Shown: positions 16,516 to 24,748, counted from the stretch's first letter. The stretch is 64,000 nucleotides of DNA from an uncultured Collinsella sp. (GCA_937950325.1 CALFDJ010000008.1:86110-150109), one strand, 5' to 3'. Numbers and translations are program-made. The notes: generated from the sequence alone by a model not told the origin.

Positions 16516-18303
16516 CTACATCAGGCGCAGGCTGACGTCCTTGAGCTGGGCGCCACTAACGGCACTCGGGGCGCCCGACATGAGATCGGAGCCGCTGGCC
16601 GTCTTGGGGAACGCCATGACGTCGCGGATGGAGTCGGAACCGGTGAGCAGCATGCACACGCGGTCCAGGCCCAGAGCGAAACCGCCCATCGGGGGCGCAC
16701 CAAACTTGAGGGCCTCCATGAGGAAGCCGAACTGCGACTCGGCGCGCTCCTCGGTAAAGCCCAGGAGCTTGAGCATGGACATCTGCATCTCGGCGTTGTG
16801 GATACGCATACCGCCGCCGCCGGCCTCAAAGCCGTCCATGACAAAGTCGTAGGTGCAAGAACCGGCTGCGAGCGGATCGGCCTCGATCTTGGCGATGTCG
16901 GTCTCGGTCGGCAGAGTGAACGGCTGGTGCTCGGCGGCATAGGCCTTGCGATCCTCGTCCCAATGGAACAGCGGGAAGTTGACGACCCACAGGAAGTCGT
17001 GACCCTCGCGCTTGATCTCGAGCGCATTGGCCATGTGGGAACGCATGCCGCCCAAGATCTCGTCGGAGAGCAGGCGCGGGCCGGCGGCGAACATCACAAG
17101 GTCGCCGGGCTCGACGTCCATGCGCTCGCGCAGGGCTGCCATCTCCTCGTCCGAGAAGAACTTGACGATGGGGCTGTTGATGGAGCCGTCCTCACGGAAG
17201 GCGATCCAGGCCAGGCCCTTGGCGCCAAACGTGGAAGCCACGCCGGCGAGCTTATCGATCTTGGCACGTGCCCAGGCACCGGCGCCCTTGGCGTTGATGG
17301 CCTTGACGACAGAGCCCTCCTCGTTTGCGGCAGTCGCAAAGACCTTGAACTTGGAGTTGGCAAAGATGTCGGTCAGGTCGACCAGGTGCATGCCATAGCG
17401 GGTATCGGGCTTGTCGGAGCCATAGGTGCCCATGGCATCCCAGTAGTTCATGCGACGCAGCGGCGTGGGCATCTCGACACCCATGCGACCGAAGGCATCG
17501 GCAAGAACCTCTTCGAGCGCGCTCATGACATCGTTCTGGTCCACGAAGGACATCTCGATATCGACCTGGGTGAACTCGGGCTGACGGTCGGCACGCAGGT
17601 CCTCGTCGCGGAAGCACTTGGCAACCTGGTAGTAGCGCTCAACGCCACCAACCATGAGCAGCTGCTTCAGAAGCTGCGGGGACTGCGGCAGGGCGTAGAA
17701 GTTGCCCGGCTGAATACGGCTGGGAACGATGAAGTCGCGAGCGCCCTCGGGCGTGGACTTAAACAGGGAGGGCGTCTCGACCTCCATGAACTCACGGTTG
17801 TGCAGCGCCTCGCGAATGGCAAAGGTGAAGTCGGAGCGCAGCTTGAGGTTGGCCATCATCTCGGGACGGCGGAGGTCCAGATAGCGATAGCGCAGACGGG
17901 TGTCCTCGCTGGTCTCGATGCCGTCCTCGATCTGGAAAGGCGGGGTGACAGACGTGTTGAGCACCTCAGCGTGGTCGGTCAGGACCTCGATCTCGCCGGT
18001 CGCGAGCTTGGTGTTGGTGGTCTCCTCGCCACGAGCGCGCACGACGCCGTGGATCTTGATGGGCCACTCGGGACGCATGGTCTCGGCGATCTTAAAGGCG
18101 TCGCCGTCGGAGTGCTCGGGGTCGAAGGTGAGCTGCGTGATGCCCTCGCGGTCGCGAAGGTCGCAGAAGATAAGGCCGCCGTGGTCGCGGCGACGGCTCA
18201 CCCAACCGGTGAGGGTGACCTCTTCGCCCACGTTCTCGCGGCGAAGCTCGCCGCAGGTACGGGTGTGCATGGAATGCTCGTCGATGGGACGGGTCTGGCT
18301 CAT
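16516..18303 (-). CDS. aspS: Aspartyl-tRNA synthetase
   Basis: A 595-residue class II synthetase of the bacterial type. It has an N-terminal OB-fold anticodon domain (about 15-120), a catalytic core with FRDEDLRADRQPEFTQ (motif 2), an inserted GAD domain (about 300-430) and motif 3 in GFALGLDRVCMLL near the C-terminus. The start is supported by AAAGGAGG upstream. It is divergent from serB. Without genome data I cannot say whether it also charges tRNA-Asn. Confidence 0.96.
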   Translation of the reverse strand: MSQTRPIDEHSMHTRTCGELRRENVGEEVTLTGWVSRRRDHGGLIFCDLRDREGITQLTFDPEHSDGDAFKIAETMRPEWPIKIHGVVRARGEETTNTKLATGEIEVLTDHAEVLNTSVTPPFQIEDGIETSEDTRLRYRYLDLRRPEMMANLKLRSDFTFAIREALHNREFMEVETPSLFKSTPEGARDFIVPSRIQPGNFYALPQSPQLLKQLLMVGGVERYYQVAKCFRDEDLRADRQPEFTQVDIEMSFVDQNDVMSALEEVLADAFGRMGVEMPTPLRRMNYWDAMGTYGSDKPDTRYGMHLVDLTDIFANSKFKVFATAANEEGSVVKAINAKGAGAWARAKIDKLAGVASTFGAKGLAWIAFREDGSINSPIVKFFSDEEMAALRERMDVEPGDLVMFAAGPRLLSDEILGGMRSHMANALEIKREGHDFLWVVNFPLFHWDEDRKAYAAEHQPFTLPTETDIAKIEADPLAAGSCTYDFVMDGFEAGGGGMRIHNAEMQMSMLKLLGFTEERAESQFGFLMEALKFGAPPMGGFALGLDRVCMLLTGSDSIRDVMAFPKTASGSDLMSGAPSAVSGAQLKDVSLRLM

Positions 18304-18559
18304 ACCAGTGATCCTCCTTTATGGATCTGTGCCGCCCCGTGTCGTTCCGGGCGGCGTCGTACAGATTTGCCCAGCCTGCGTAAACCGCGCAGCCAGACAT
18401 GGCGTTCTATCTTATCGCACCTGTGTCGATGTGCCGCGGAAAAGTGGCTCCTGCCCAAAGACTTGACGGAGACGAAACAATTGACGCACCGCGGCACCCG
18501 CCCGCGCTATTCACGTGCGACAATGTGCCCCAATACAACTGCACTCAGAAAGGCCCCTC

Positions 18560-19195
18560 ATGACCGCACGCCTCATCGTTATGGATATCGACTCCACGCT
18601 CATCAACCAGGAGGTTATCGACCTGTTGGGCGAGGAGGCCGGCGTGGGCGAGCAGGTAGCGCAGATCACCGAGCGCGCCATGCGCGGCGAACTGGACTTT
18701 AAGCAGGCGCTCGAGGAGCGCGTGGGGCTGCTTGCCGGCTTGGACGAGAGCGTGTTCGAGCGCACCTTTGAGCGCGTGACGTTTACCTCCGGCGCGCTGG
18801 AGCTTGTGCGCTCGGCGCACAGCAAGGGCTGGAAGGTCGGCGTGGTAAGCGGCGGCTTTCACGAGGTCGCCGATAAGATCGTGGCCGCCGCGGGCATCGA
18901 CTTTTGCCTCGCTAACCGCCTGGAGGTCGTGGACGGCAAACTCACCGGTAAGCTGGCGGCAGACATCGTGACCAAGGAGTCCAAGCTCATCCAGCTGCTG
19001 GATTGGGCAGTTGAGTGCGGTGTCGATATGGCCCATACCGTCGCGATCGGCGACGGCGCCAACGACATCCCCATGATTCAGGCCGCGGGCACGGGCATCG
19101 CGTTTTGTGCCAAGCCCAAGACGCGCGAAGCCGCCCCGTTTGCCATCGACGAGCGCAACCTGATGCTCGCCATGGACATCATCCTGCGTGACTAG
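18560..19195 (+). CDS. serB: Phosphoserine phosphatase
   Basis: A 211-residue HAD hydrolase that makes L-serine from phosphoserine. Motif I is MDIDST with Asp9 and Asp11, motif II is VVSGGF, and motifs III-IV are the conserved Lys region and GDGANDIPM. Length equals SerB catalytic cores without an ACT domain. The start MTARLIVMDID follows AGAAAGG; a longer frame to 18515 would lack a site. It is divergent from aspS and precedes the lar locus by 114 bases. Confidence 0.92.
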   Translation: MTARLIVMDIDSTLINQEVIDLLGEEAGVGEQVAQITERAMRGELDFKQALEERVGLLAGLDESVFERTFERVTFTSGALELVRSAHSKGWKVGVVSGGFHEVADKIVAAAGIDFCLANRLEVVDGKLTGKLAADIVTKESKLIQLLDWAVECGVDMAHTVAIGDGANDIPMIQAAGTGIAFCAKPKTREAAPFAIDERNLMLAMDIILRD

Positions 19196-19231
19196 TCGAT
19201 CCGTCTAACAATTGAATCAGTCTGTCCTATA

Positions 19232-19265
19232 GTTTCCGAACAATTTTGTCTTAGTGTTCGGAAAC
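19232..19265. promoter_or_regulatory. Inverted repeat ahead of larB
   Basis: GTTTCCGAACA at 19232-19242 and its exact complement at 19255-19265, spaced by 12 bases and ending 45 bases before larB. It is a good operator candidate for the lar genes. Candidates for the protein are the TetR-type regulator in the same operon or a nickel-responsive repressor; neither can be chosen from sequence. Confidence 0.6.
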
Positions 19266-19309
19266 ATACCCTTTGAGTGCTAGACTTTGCGCCGTCGAAG
19301 GGAACATAT

Positions 19310-20092
19310 ATGGATAAGCGAGATCTTGAGCAATTGCTGAGCGATGTTGCCGGCGGAGCAGTCACCCCTGCCGATGCCCTTACGCGCATCCAGACGGCTC
19401 CGACCGCCGATTTGGGCTTTGCGCAGCTCGATCTTTCGCGCGGAGTGCGCCAGGGAGCCGGCGAGGTTGTCTACGGTGCCGGTAAAACCGCCGAGCAGAT
19501 TGCCGCCATTATCGAAGCGCTGCGCGATGCCGGCCAGGAACGTATCCTGGTCACGCGCCTGGATGCCGAAAAAGCCGCGCGCACCGCTGAGCTTCTCGGC
19601 AACGGCATTGACCTGGGATATGTCCCGGACGCGCAGCTCGCCCTCGTGGGCGGCAAGCCCTCCCCTACCGGCAACGGACGCATCGTCGTCGCCTGCGCCG
19701 GCACGAGCGACTTACCCGTCGCCGAAGAAGCCGCGTTGACGGCCGAGTTCTATGGCAACGAGGTCGACCGCCTCTACGACGTAGGTGTCGCCGGCCTGCA
19801 CCGCCTGCTCGCGCATGCCGAGGAACTTGCCCAGGCGCAGGTGGTCATCGCCATCGCCGGCATGGAGGGCGCGCTGGCGAGCGTTATCGGCGGTCTGGTG
19901 AGCTGTCCGGTCATCGCCGTTCCCACCAGCGTTGGCTACGGCGCAAGTTTTGGTGGCGTAGCCGCGCTACTCGCCATGCTCAACTCCTGCGCCAGTGGCG
20001 TTTCGGTCGTCAATATCGACAACGGCTTTGGTGCCGCCTACCAGGCAAGTCTTATTAATCATCTGAGCGCCGGTACATCCCGCGCCCGTTAA
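19310..20092 (+). CDS. larB: Pyridinium-3,5-biscarboxylic acid mononucleotide synthase LarB
   Basis: A 260-residue LarB. It carboxylates and hydrolyses nicotinic acid adenine dinucleotide, the first step to the nickel-pincer cofactor of lactate racemase. The C-terminal AIR-carboxylase-like domain is clear: VVACAGTSDLPVAEEAALTA, VVIAIAGMEGALASVIGGL and PTSVGYGASFGGVAALLAML. The start MDKRDLEQLL follows AAGGGAAC. It is first in a larB-larC-tetR operon; larC starts 10 bases after its stop. Confidence 0.93.
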   Translation: MDKRDLEQLLSDVAGGAVTPADALTRIQTAPTADLGFAQLDLSRGVRQGAGEVVYGAGKTAEQIAAIIEALRDAGQERILVTRLDAEKAARTAELLGNGIDLGYVPDAQLALVGGKPSPTGNGRIVVACAGTSDLPVAEEAALTAEFYGNEVDRLYDVGVAGLHRLLAHAEELAQAQVVIAIAGMEGALASVIGGLVSCPVIAVPTSVGYGASFGGVAALLAMLNSCASGVSVVNIDNGFGAAYQASLINHLSAGTSRAR

Positions 20093-20102
20093 GGAGCATT
20101 CC

Positions 20103-21002
20103 ATGTCCAACCATCAGCATACGCTTATCATCGACGGCACCTCGGGCATCAGCGGCGATATGACCGTCGCGGCCCTGCTCGACCTGGGCGCCAGCGAGGA
20201 GCACCTGCGCGAACAGCTCGCCACGCTGCCGGTCGACGGCTTTTCGATCTCCGTGACGCGCGTAAACAAGCATGGCATCGACGCCTGCGATTTCGACGTC
20301 CAGCTTGCAGAGGAGCTCGAGAACCACGATCACGATATGGCCTGGCTCTACGGCAACGAAGCAGCTGGCGAGCACGAGCACCACCATCATGACCATGGTG
20401 AGCACGAACACTGCCATGAGCATGATCATGAGACCCACGGCCATGGCCACGAGGGCCATCATCACGCCCACCACCATCACCATCGTTCTTTGGCGGACGT
20501 CACCGCCATCATCGACGGCTCGCAGCTAAGCGATGGCGCTAAGCGTCGTGCGCTCGCCATCTTTACCGCGCTCGCCGCCGCCGAGGCCAAGGCCCACGGC
20601 AAAACGCCCGAGACCGTCATGTTCCACGAGGTAGGCGCCATCGACTCCATCGTCGACATCTGCTCGGTCGCCATCTGTCTCGATGACCTGGGTATCGAGG
20701 ACATTGTCGTCGAGTCGCTCTCCGAGGGTCACGGCACCATTCGCTGCGCCCACGGCCTCATGCCCATTCCCGTCCCCGCTGTCGTCAACCTGTGCCAGGC
20801 GGGCAATATCGCCCTCACGCCTGCACCGGTCGCCGGCGAGCTCGTGACGCCCACGGGCGCCGCCATCGTCACCGCGCTGCGTACGTCCGACCAAATGCCC
20901 TCACGCTACCGCATCGAAGCCGTCGGCTACGGCGCCGGAAAGCGCCCCTACGAGGGTTGCTCCGGCACGCTCCGTTGCCTGCTTGTTCAAGTGGATGCAT
21001 AA
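20103..21002 (+). CDS. larC: LarC N-terminal part only (nickel insertion protein)
   Basis: A 299-residue protein matching the LarC1 half of the CTP-dependent nickel insertase for the pincer cofactor. It contains IDGTSGISGDMTVAALLDLG at the N-terminus, a His-rich metal-binding loop at 91-127, FHEVGAIDSIVDI and TPTGAAIVTAL. It stops right after GYGAGKRPYEG...LRCLLVQVD, where a full LarC continues into the LarC2 domain (about 130 more residues). Downstream is the TetR gene, and no LarC2-like frame is seen there, so this is not the programmed-frameshift arrangement known from Lactobacillus. Either larC2 is elsewhere or the gene is truncated. Confidence 0.88.
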   Translation: MSNHQHTLIIDGTSGISGDMTVAALLDLGASEEHLREQLATLPVDGFSISVTRVNKHGIDACDFDVQLAEELENHDHDMAWLYGNEAAGEHEHHHHDHGEHEHCHEHDHETHGHGHEGHHHAHHHHHRSLADVTAIIDGSQLSDGAKRRALAIFTALAAAEAKAHGKTPETVMFHEVGAIDSIVDICSVAICLDDLGIEDIVVESLSEGHGTIRCAHGLMPIPVPAVVNLCQAGNIALTPAPVAGELVTPTGAAIVTALRTSDQMPSRYRIEAVGYGAGKRPYEGCSGTLRCLLVQVDA

Positions 21003-21004
21003 CC

Positions 21005-21544
21005 ATGGATGCCCGCAAAGAAAAAAGCCGCGCTGCCATCGTTGCGGCGTTCTCCGAGCTGCTACGCGAAGTGGACTACGGCAAGATCACTGTCGGCGAC
21101 ATCATCGCTCGCGCCCACGTAGGCCGCGCGACATTCTACGGCCTCTTTAAGAGCAAAGACGACCTACTGTCCGAGCTCGTGAGCGACATCTGCACCCACG
21201 CCCTCGACGACGATGGTACGCCGCTCGACGACCCACTCGTGCAAGTCGAGCATATCCTCAACAACCTCTGGGAGCGCCGTCAGGGCGTACGAGCCCTCGT
21301 AGCCGGTGCCGGCTCACGCGTCTTCGCCGACTGTCTCCGCAAGACCATCATGTCGCGCGCAGCCGAAATCGTCCCCGCCGACCCCGCAGGCCCCGCCGGC
21401 ACCATGGACCGCAGCTTCTTACTACACCACATAGCCTCAAGCTTCGTAGGAATGGTCCAATGGTGGGCCTGGCATAACTTCCAAGCAGACAAAGCCGACG
21501 TAGCCAAAGACTACCTCTCAGCCATAAAACCCCTCTTCAACTAA
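21005..21544 (+). CDS. TetR/AcrR-family regulator
   Basis: A 179-residue regulator whose start lies two bases after the larC stop. The helix-turn-helix is residues about 23-45 (ITVGDIIARAHVGRATFYGLFKS), typical of TetR. The C-terminal ligand domain is of the TetR_C type and ends in SFVGMVQWWAWHNF. A longer in-frame reading begins inside larC and is rejected. Its position in the larB-larC operon suggests it controls lactate metabolism genes, but its ligand is unknown. Confidence 0.88.
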   Translation: MDARKEKSRAAIVAAFSELLREVDYGKITVGDIIARAHVGRATFYGLFKSKDDLLSELVSDICTHALDDDGTPLDDPLVQVEHILNNLWERRQGVRALVAGAGSRVFADCLRKTIMSRAAEIVPADPAGPAGTMDRSFLLHHIASSFVGMVQWWAWHNFQADKADVAKDYLSAIKPLFN

Positions 21545-21684
21545 ACGCCCCATCCCATCCCAAGGCGTCGCCCCTTCCCAAAGTACCGCTTGCATTTCAA
21601 AGCACCCAACAGCCAAGCGCCCACCACATCCAAATTCAGATATATATGTTGGGTTGCTTGTTCGAACACAGCCAAGAATGCCCA

Positions 21685-21809
21685 GGGCTCGGTAGGGGTT
21701 AACTTTCCAACGCACTCCGCAGGACGCAAAAAGGCTCGCCGCACGAAGTGCGCAGCGAGCCTTTTTGCATGTCCGAGGACGCGTTGGAAAGTTAACCCCT
21801 ACCGAGCCC
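21685..21809. repeat. Nested 125-base hairpin (ACTCCGCAG family), bidirectional terminator
   Basis: Outer arms 21685-21713 and 21781-21809 are perfectly complementary over 29 bp. The inner stem is 14 bp (21726-21739/21755-21768) with an AAAAA/TTTTT face and a GCAC-GAA-GTGC tip. Between outer and inner stems are ACTCCGCA on the left and GAGGAC on the right. It lies between the convergent tetR and MIP genes. The 290-base gap holds nothing else recognisable. Confidence 0.85.
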
Positions 21810-21833
21810 GGACCTTATAGAGCCGTCCTTTGA

Positions 21834-22565
21834 CTAGAACATGCCCAAGAAACCATGCACAAACAGCGCGGCCACAATAGCACCGACAAACGGAGCGATG
21901 CCAGGAACAAGCAGGCCGTACTTCCAGTTGTTGTCAGCCTTGTTCTTGATCGGCAGCACCTGATAGGCCATGCGAGGACCAAGGTCACGAGCCTGGTTCA
22001 TGGCGAAGCCGGTGATGCCGCCCATGCCCATGCCAACAGCCCAAACGATCAGACCGACGCAGATGGCGAGCATCAAAACGTTCTCGCCGGCGCGGCTAGC
22101 GGCAGCAAGGATGGCGCTGATGAACACAAAGGTGCAGATGGCCTCGCAGAAGAAGTTGCGAGCATAGTTCGTGCCCTCGGTAGTAGGGTTGGTCGAGAAG
22201 ATGTTGCGCTGGGCAATAGGGTCGACGACGCCCTCGGAAGCCTTGAACTCATCGGCATACATCAACCACGCGATCACGGCGCCCACAAAGCCGCCGAGCA
22301 TATCGGCAATCATGAAGGGGATGCAGCTGCTCCACGGCACCAAGCCCACGATGCACTGGGCAAGCACCATGGCGGGGTTCATGCACACGGCGCCGCCAAA
22401 GATAAACAAGGCGACCGAGATGCCAAAAGACCAGGTGGTGATGGCAAACATGTGGCCGGAGCCCTGATACTTGGTGCCCTTAAGCACGGTATCGCAGTGC
22501 ACGCCCACGCCAAAGATGATCATGAGGGCCGTTGCGCCGAATTCGCAGAGGAGTTTGGTAAGCAT
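21834..22565 (-). CDS. MIP-family channel (aquaglyceroporin, LarD-like)
   Basis: A 243-residue six-helix channel. The first pore motif is normal (CMNPAMV, NPA at 63-65). The second reads NQARDLGPR, so the usual NPA at 190-192 is NQA; the following Arg193 and Asp194 of the glycerol-facilitator signature are kept. It lies 49 bases after larA in the same direction, and in lactobacilli a MIP channel (LarD) moves lactic acid in the lar operon. Lactate or glycerol flux is therefore inferred; the family itself is certain. Confidence 0.88.
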   Translation of the reverse strand: MLTKLLCEFGATALMIIFGVGVHCDTVLKGTKYQGSGHMFAITTWSFGISVALFIFGGAVCMNPAMVLAQCIVGLVPWSSCIPFMIADMLGGFVGAVIAWLMYADEFKASEGVVDPIAQRNIFSTNPTTEGTNYARNFFCEAICTFVFISAILAAASRAGENVLMLAICVGLIVWAVGMGMGGITGFAMNQARDLGPRMAYQVLPIKNKADNNWKYGLLVPGIAPFVGAIVAALFVHGFLGMF

Positions 22566-22614
22566 AAAACCTTATCTTTCTTGTCGGTTATAAATGATTC
22601 GTTTAGGCCGCGTA

Positions 22615-23892
22615 CTAGTGCTGTGCGACGACAACGCCCAGGCCATCGGGAATGACGGCCACCTTGGCATCGGCACCCTTCATCTCAAAGGCGAGCTTGA
22701 GCGCCTCATCGAGGGTGTTAACCGGCGTCATGTGCATATCCTTGATCATCTGGTGATCGCACAGGTCGGTAACCATGATCACAGGGTGATGCGCCAGGAT
22801 GCGGGCAAAGATCTGGCTCGTCCACTGGTCGGGCAGGGTCTCGTCCTTAGGACGGTCGATGCAGGCACGCTCAAACTCCGCCGGATCGTTGTCGGCGATG
22901 TTGTGATAGAAGCCCTCGCCACCGTGGCCGTCGGCACAACCGGCGACGTCGATGATCACGCCGCCCTCGGGAAGCGTGGCCTCGGCAGAGCACATGCCCT
23001 TCACGGCCTGATAGATGTTCTGGTCGAGCGGGTAGCCGCCGTTGGTGGTGATGGCGATCTCGCACTCGACGGGCTCAACGCCGGCAAGGCTCTTCACGAA
23101 CTCGCAGCCAGCCTCGTGTGCCTTATGGATGTCGCCTGCAAAGGAGCCGATAACCTCATGCTTGCCGTTGAGCACCACGTTGAGCACAAAGGCAAGGTGA
23201 GCCATCTCGGCAGCGGCAAACATGTCCTCGCTCACGTGGTTGTGGCACAGGTTGCCGGCACGCGAATGGGAATCGTTCACAAACTGACCGTTGTGGTTGT
23301 ACATGATGGTCTTGTAGCTGGCGATGCCAGGCAAGACGGACTTGCGGCTACCAGAGAAACCGGCAAAGAAGTGCGGCTCAATAAAGCCCTCGGCAAGCAG
23401 CAGATCACAATCGGCGGCAATCTTGTTGATGATGCACTCGCCACCAGAAGGCAGGGTGCCAATCTTTTTCATCATGCTGTCGTCAGTCGCGACGTGCATA
23501 ACAATTTCCTCGTTGGCAACAATCTCCTCGCCATACTTGTTGACGAGTTCCTCGTGCGTCGACGGACGGTGCATACCCGTAGCAACCAAAATACGCACTC
23601 GAGCCTCGGGCGCAGCGGAATGGATGTGATGCAGCAGAATAGGCATCGTCACACGCGAGGGAACGGGGCGCGTATGATCGGAGCTAATAATGACGATATC
23701 CTTCTTGCCAGCACAAAGCTCCTCGAGCGAAGGCGAACCATAAGGGTTGGCAAGCGACTCCTCTATCAGCTCTTCCTGCGATTTCGTGGTCTTAAACTCG
23801 TTTTGATGACCTTCCATCACACCCGCGAAATTCTTATCCTCGAGCTCCAGATGCAACGTCTTGTGGTCAAACGGTAGTTCACATTCAAACAA
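22615..23892 (-). CDS. larA: Lactate racemase LarA
   Basis: A 425-residue nickel-pincer enzyme that interconverts D- and L-lactate. With a TTG start at 23892 (after AAAGGAAGAGGG) the active-site residues fall at Asp72, Arg75, His108 (GMHRP), His174 (EPHFFAGFSG), Lys184 (SRKS) and His200. These are the numbers I recall for the Lactobacillus enzyme, which strongly supports this start over the longer frame to 24129. Cofactor genes larB and larC are 2 kb away on the other strand; larE is not in the window. Confidence 0.92.
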   Translation of the reverse strand: MFECELPFDHKTLHLELEDKNFAGVMEGHQNEFKTTKSQEELIEESLANPYGSPSLEELCAGKKDIVIISSDHTRPVPSRVTMPILLHHIHSAAPEARVRILVATGMHRPSTHEELVNKYGEEIVANEEIVMHVATDDSMMKKIGTLPSGGECIINKIAADCDLLLAEGFIEPHFFAGFSGSRKSVLPGIASYKTIMYNHNGQFVNDSHSRAGNLCHNHVSEDMFAAAEMAHLAFVLNVVLNGKHEVIGSFAGDIHKAHEAGCEFVKSLAGVEPVECEIAITTNGGYPLDQNIYQAVKGMCSAEATLPEGGVIIDVAGCADGHGGEGFYHNIADNDPAEFERACIDRPKDETLPDQWTSQIFARILAHHPVIMVTDLCDHQMIKDMHMTPVNTLDEALKLAFEMKGADAKVAVIPDGLGVVVAQH

Positions 23893-24018
23893 TGACGAGC
23901 GCCCTCTTCCTTTCAACTGACACACTAGATTAACCGTTGGAAGGATACGCCGCTCACCGAAAAACACCACCGTCCACCGACTCATTAACACAACGTTCAT
24001 ATTTGACCCACAACAAAA

Positions 24019-24165
24019 CGGCCGCGATCCCAAAGGGAACCGCGGCCGCCTGTCAAAGACACTATAGACAGGATGATTTACGCAGCGCCGAGGCAAACAT
24101 CTAGCCCGAGACGTACGCACGTAAGCCATTTTGCATAAATGCGTTAATTAATTGCATAAAATGGC
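24019..24165 (-). promoter_or_regulatory. larA leader with hairpin and inverted repeat
   Basis: In the leader of larA a GC-rich stem (CGGCCGCG/CGCGGCCG, 24019-24048) is followed on the minus strand by TTTTG, like an attenuator. Further upstream GCCATTTT (24125-24132) and its complement (24158-24165) flank an AT-rich core. Together they mark a regulated promoter. No known riboswitch is recognised. Confidence 0.45.
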
Positions 24166-24201
24166 GCATGGATTTCTAGCCGTAACAGGGTGGTACCCTC
24201 C

Positions 24202-24444
24202 GGAGCGTGTATTTTTGCGAGTATTCAGCATCGCGGGATAAGATTTTGGTGTCAAAAGTCTTTCAAAAGGTAGATAGTCCTCATGACTCGTCCCATCTGG
24301 ATAGCATGCGGCGAGAAACCAGCCATATATGAACATCGCCAAAGCCCAATCGTCGTGCAAAAGCATCAACAGGGGCCGCGAACGTCACCCATAGCCTTAT
24401 GCACCAATCTTTGGCTGCTGAAAACTCCGTTTTTTGCACGTCGC
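24202..24444. repeat. 243-base inverted-repeat element, TGCTGAATACTC family, copy 2
   Basis: The arm at 24202-24230 (minus strand) and the arm at 24416-24444 (plus strand) carry the same outward-reading motif as the element at 10964-11162: TGCTGAA, ACTC, an A or T run, then CACG. The arms here are less alike. The interior has no reading frame or hairpin I can support. It occupies part of the 879-base gene-free stretch between larA and ppc. Confidence 0.6.
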
Positions 24445-24525
24445 CCCAAGCACCACCCTCACCCAGCGGCTGATCCGCCGAAGACCGGACATCGCAGGGC
24501 CCGCCATTAGTTTACTTTTAGGCAC

Positions 24526-24618
24526 ACTCCGCAGGACGCAAGAAGCCCTCGCCGCACTCCACGCTATGCGCGAAGCGCGCCTTATTCCCTTTAGCTTTAA
24601 CCCCAGAAGACCGAGGAC
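24526..24618. repeat. Degenerate copy of the ACTCCGCAG hairpin family
   Basis: ACTCCGCAGGACGCA at 24526-24540 and CGAGGAC ending at 24618 reproduce the two conserved internal-loop strands of the elements at 21685 and 24622. The pairing arms have decayed. It directly abuts the intact copy. Confidence 0.5.
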
Positions 24619-24621
24619 GAA

Positions 24622-24748
24622 GGGATCCGATGGGTTTCCCTCTGAATGCACTCCGCAGCACGAAGCCCCCTTATCCGCAGCTCCGAAGGAGCAGGATAAG
24701 GGGGCTTCAAGTGCGAGGACGCATTCAGAGGGAAACCCATCGGGTCCC
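24622..24748. repeat. Nested 127-base hairpin (ACTCCGCAG family), ppc terminator
   Basis: Outer arms 24622-24649 and 24721-24748 pair over 28 bp with one G-T wobble. The inner stem is 15 bp (24662-24676/24694-24708) with a CTCC-GAA-GGAG tip. The loop strands ACTCCGCA and GAGGAC are the same as at 21685, although both stems have different sequences. It begins 24 bases after the ppc stop. Confidence 0.85.

Noticed and set aside
20103..21100. Programmed frameshift joining larC1 to a larC2 frame
   Set aside because: The sequence after the larC stop encodes a TetR regulator in its own frame and no frame resembles LarC2.
24186..24205. AGGGTGGTACC, similar to the T-box antiterminator sequence
   Set aside because: No synthetase, amino-acid gene or any plus-strand gene lies downstream, the specifier stem is absent, and the match rests on the palindrome GGTACC within a repeat element.
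24148..24369. 73-residue minus-strand frame upstream of larA containing MLNTRKNTR
   Set aside because: The peptide-like part is the TGCTGAATACTC repeat read in frame; the same DNA motif occurs elsewhere in non-coding positions.
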